This document shows, piece after piece, positions 61,811-64,000 of a DNA stretch of 64,000 bases. Both the position numbers and the translations under genes were made by a program. Source of the stretch: Bacillota bacterium (GTDB lineage: Bacteria > Bacillota > Clostridia > Clostridiales > Clostridiaceae). The notes below the pieces were generated by a model. It did no database searches, was not told where the DNA came from, and was given only the letters and a program-made list of their open reading frames with translations. The stretch is taken from contig JAJXWH010000003.1 in assembly GCA_021781745.1 (NCBI GenBank), positions 142,343 through 206,342 of the forward strand. The letters run 5' to 3'. Every line of letters starts with the position of its first letter. The stretch's first letter is position 1.

Positions 61811-61948
61811 AAAATTAAGGTAATAGGCTAGCTTTAATGAAATAACCTGCAGTTGAACCTATACAATATCAACATACTTTTATATAAATATTGCATGAAT
61901 ACTAATAAGCTTGTCTATTACTTCCTTATTGAATATAGGAACATTAAC

Positions 61949-62061
61949 TTTTGACTTAAAGGTGTAGCCTTGAAATCAAAAGCTCCCCCTTAATGAAATT
62001 GCAGAATAAAGAAACAATGTAATACCACAAAGCAGAGCTTCTCAGTATTACATTGTTTCTT
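61949..62061 (-). repeat. two-hairpin module, copy 2
   Basis: A 17-base perfect hairpin (62009-62025 with 62045-62061; AAGAAACAATGTAATAC and complement) is followed on the minus strand by a hairpin with arms CTTTTGA/TCAAAAG and an AAGG/CCTT core. The layout equals that of copy 1, and the stem sequences differ but pair. Confidence 0.6.
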
Positions 62062-62094
62062 TCTGTACTTAAATTTAGTCTGACTCTTAAAACT

Positions 62095-62254
62095 ATTTCA
62101 ATCCACGCACCTTTAAGGATGCGACCAATCTAACCCTTATCGGATTCCAAATACTATTTCGATCCACACACCCCTGAAGAATGTGACTATATTAACCTAA
62201 ATTTAATCCGACTCGTAATATTATTTCAATCCACGCACCTTTAAAGGATGCGAC
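62095..62254 (-). CRISPR. short degenerate CRISPR-like array, type I-C-like repeats
   Basis: Three repeats lie at 62095-62125, 62156-62187 and 62223-62254. On the minus strand the best is GTCGCATCCTTTAAAGGTGC followed by GTGGATTGAAAT, which matches the form of type I-C repeats. The middle one has several changes. The gaps are 30 and 35 bases, but they resemble each other and the flank before the first repeat (GAGTC.GA.TAAATTTA), so they do not look like independently acquired spacers. It lies downstream of cas7 in the same direction. Confidence 0.55.
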
Positions 62255-62415
62255 CTAATTTTTATCTGATGTCTAGCCGCTCTAACACTCCCACTTATAT
62301 AAGCTGGAGATAACAGCGGCACGACCCTAGATAAGTTCAACTAAAATTCAGATGGGGATCAAACCCCACCCGAATCAAGTTTCACTTGATAAACTATTGA
62401 AAAATCATATGTATA
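62255..62415 (-). other. structured segment between cas7 and the repeats
   Basis: Three hairpins follow cas7 on the minus strand: ATCAAGT/ACTTGAT, GGGG/CCCC and a larger one closed by GCCGCT/AGCGGC with CTTATATAAG inside. It could be a leader, a terminator set or a small RNA. No gene fits. Confidence 0.5.
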
Positions 62416-63285
62416 CTATAATTTTTCAATTATAGTAACCCCATTTATAAGATCTTTATCAATAATTATTTCATAATCCTTGATGCTTCTGGCAGGACTA
62501 TTTATATTTTTAACTTTTACTTTTTCAAATAAAATATGTGAAGGTGCGTTTCCAAGTGATGTTTCATGCTCAAATACTATTAACTTTCTGGCTGCCATCT
62601 TTCCTCTTGATGCTGAGTGGTCATGTTCAAACATATTAATTAATGCTTCCCATAATAAATTTAAATCATCTTCTGTAAATCCTGTAACTCTTTTTGCAAG
62701 TTCTGCTGAAATATAACCTTCTACTCTGTAAAGACCATAAGGCACAATATACTTTCTTCCCATTTCTCTTGCTCTTCCATCAATCTCATTAGCTGCTGCC
62801 ATTCTTAGTATAGTTACCTCTTGTTGAAATATTGGATCTATACTCTTTGCAAAATTAATTTGTACTGGTCCTCTTACAACTCCACAATTAACTTTAAGAG
62901 ACATTACAGCTCCAAAGGCCCTTATATCATAAAAATTATCACACATAAATTTAGTTAATTGTTTTTGCAAATCTTTATCTTTAGATAATTCCTTTTTTTC
63001 TTTTTCAGTTGTATTTTTAACTCCAATGAAATCATACGCTTTTTGATGTTGTGAATTTAGAATTGCACCATCTTTTACATAAATATCATATCCTTGCGCA
63101 TCTTCTTTTGCAAGCTCTACATAATTTCTAATTTTACGTTTTATACATACGTCAGTAACAATCCCATGTCCTGTTTCTGGGTCTATTCTTGGAGTATTTC
63201 CTGCCTCTGGGTCACCATTAGGATTTCCATTTTCAACATCAAAAAATAAAACAAATTCATATCTTTTACCTATAACATTACTCAT
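62416..63285 (-). CDS. cas7c: type I-C CRISPR-associated protein Cas7 (Csd2)
   Basis: A 289-residue Cas7 of the Csd2/Csh2 group, the backbone of the Cascade complex that coats the crRNA. The N-terminal YEFVLFFDVENGNPNGDPEAG with following RIDPETGHGIVTDVCIKRKI, split by the conserved N-P-N-G-D-P, and ITILRMAAANEIDGRAREMGRK and DHSASRGKMAARKL are typical of the family. It overlaps the upstream cas8c by eight bases. No cas4, cas1 or cas2 follows; the next sequence is non-coding. Confidence 0.93.
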   Translation of the reverse strand: MSNVIGKRYEFVLFFDVENGNPNGDPEAGNTPRIDPETGHGIVTDVCIKRKIRNYVELAKEDAQGYDIYVKDGAILNSQHQKAYDFIGVKNTTEKEKKELSKDKDLQKQLTKFMCDNFYDIRAFGAVMSLKVNCGVVRGPVQINFAKSIDPIFQQEVTILRMAAANEIDGRAREMGRKYIVPYGLYRVEGYISAELAKRVTGFTEDDLNLLWEALINMFEHDHSASRGKMAARKLIVFEHETSLGNAPSHILFEKVKVKNINSPARSIKDYEIIIDKDLINGVTIIEKL

Positions 63286-64000
63286 TTTTTTCCTCTTTTC
63301 TAGTATAGAACCATTGTGTTTGATGATAATATCCTAAAATAAATTCTCCCTGTTCATCTAATGATAAATTTTTAGGAAACATATTAATCTTCTGTAAAAT
63401 TTGATCTTTCAGTTTTTTTAAAGATATTTTTCTTCTTCCATTTGGCATATTATATTGTAATAGTTTTAATAAAACAGGAAAGGCCGATATTGGTGTTGTG
63501 GATGCACTGATAAAATATTGATCCTTAATTGCATTTATATTTCTTCCTTCTAACTGTGCTTTTTCTACAACTGCAAAAAGTCTTCCTAATTGATATGGAA
63601 TGCTTGAACTATTTTCATTTAAACTTACAGTTATATTTTCCTGTACCTTATGTTTTCTTATTAAATAGGCCTTTATTATTGCAGCACGCTTATAATTTAT
63701 ATCTTTATCATCTCTAATTCTAGTAATAATTATATTATATAAAGGTCCTGGATACATTCTTCCAGTAAGTATTGAATTCATCAAGCCTCTACTTATTGTT
63801 GGTGATATCTTTTTATCATTTGAATTTTTTATTAATGTTTCATTTAATATCATCCACATAGGAATTAATCTTTCATTTCCTATAATTTTTAAATTATCAT
63901 AATGATTTGCTATTTTATTTATAAAGCATCCCAAAGAATTTTCTTCATAAAATGCTATGCCTAATCTTGCATTGCTAGGAGTAATTCCAAGTAATGCAAG
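63278..64000 (-). CDS. cas8c: type I-C CRISPR-associated protein Cas8c (Csd1), 5' end outside window
   Basis: The C-terminal 240 residues of Csd1/Cas8c, the large subunit that recognises the PAM in type I-C Cascade. The reading frame is open up to the right edge and begins there with LGITPSNARLGIAFY, matching the conserved PNAARL region of the family. Later blocks YQLGRLFAVVEKAQLEG, YFISASTTPISAFPVLLKL and EFILGYYHQTQWFY confirm it. The stop overlaps the cas7 start. cas5 and cas3 are expected upstream, beyond the edge. Confidence 0.92.
   Translation of the reverse strand, partial: LALLGITPSNARLGIAFYEENSLGCFINKIANHYDNLKIIGNERLIPMWMILNETLIKNSNDKKISPTISRGLMNSILTGRMYPGPLYNIIITRIRDDKDINYKRAAIIKAYLIRKHKVQENITVSLNENSSSIPYQLGRLFAVVEKAQLEGRNINAIKDQYFISASTTPISAFPVLLKLLQYNMPNGRRKISLKKLKDQILQKINMFPKNLSLDEQGEFILGYYHQTQWFYTRKEEKNE

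Larger units (their letters stand above)
60379..62094. other. 1.7 kb hairpin-rich non-coding stretch
   Basis: No convincing gene. It contains the right copy of the large inverted element (60533-61810) and two copies of a two-hairpin module (60893-61008 and 61949-62061). Confidence 0.7.

Noticed and set aside
61634..61831. 65-codon plus-strand frame
   Set aside because: It lies inside the right RNA-like copy, has no ribosome binding site and is not kept in the left copy.

Overview
The DNA is very AT-rich. It carries an alpha/beta-type small acid-soluble spore protein, TcdR/UviA-like sigma and UviB-like holin genes, and clostridial-looking promoters and ribosome binding sites (AGGAGG, AGGTGA). 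This points to a spore-forming anaerobe of Clostridium sensu stricto; I cannot name the species. Genes lie mostly on the minus strand.

1-6989: housekeeping and odds and ends. An SbcC/SbcD-like (YhaN/YhaO-like) nuclease pair is cut by the left edge, followed by a spore protein, a divergent Rpn-like protein, two small unknowns, tRNA-Trp(CCA), a FabK/nitronate-monooxygenase-family flavoprotein and RidA. 7000-7675 holds two long palindromic elements.

7676-23514: one long leftward run that joins purine/urate catabolism to molybdenum cofactor supply. The order of transcription is selenium-dependent xanthine dehydrogenase, ygfK, dpaL (ygeX), ygeY, a D-aminoacylase-like amidohydrolase, ssnA, hydA (hyuA), a LysR regulator, a MoeA-like protein, moaC, moaA, a MOSC protein and mogA. 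This gene set matches the anaerobic uric-acid degradation cluster known from gut anaerobes; ygeW is not seen. Two sigma-54 promoters (before xdh and before ygfK) and a cluster of perfect palindromes lie next to a sigma-54 activator gene (23921-25684).

25933-43183: two further three-subunit molybdenum hydroxylases, the selenium cofactor maturation set (MocA-like, selD, yedF, yqeB, yqeC), a permease, guanine deaminase, a xanthine/uracil-type permease and an XRE-cupin regulator. Selenide is activated by SelD and probably handed to the hydroxylase cofactor by YedF/YqeB/YqeC/MocA; the permease and GuaD feed purines to the hydroxylases.

43184-52898: a defence island with an AlbA_2/divergent-AAA protein and a type I restriction-modification operon (hsdM-hsdS-hsdR) that continues into two unknown genes, one of them a four-helix membrane protein. 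53076-56207: a lysis-type cassette (endolysin, group-5 sigma factor, RHH protein, UviB-like holin) without a visible bacteriocin or toxin gene.

56703-62415: mostly non-coding, hairpin-rich DNA. Two diverged copies of a roughly 1 kb element lie in inverted orientation (57011-57980 and 60533-61810). They share long-range stems whose sequences differ but still pair, which is what a large structured RNA would show. Between them are a few small genes. Next come a three-unit CRISPR-like repeat whose 'spacers' resemble each other, then cas7 (csd2) and cas8c (csd1, cut by the right edge) of a type I-C system. No cas4-cas1-cas2 follow cas7.
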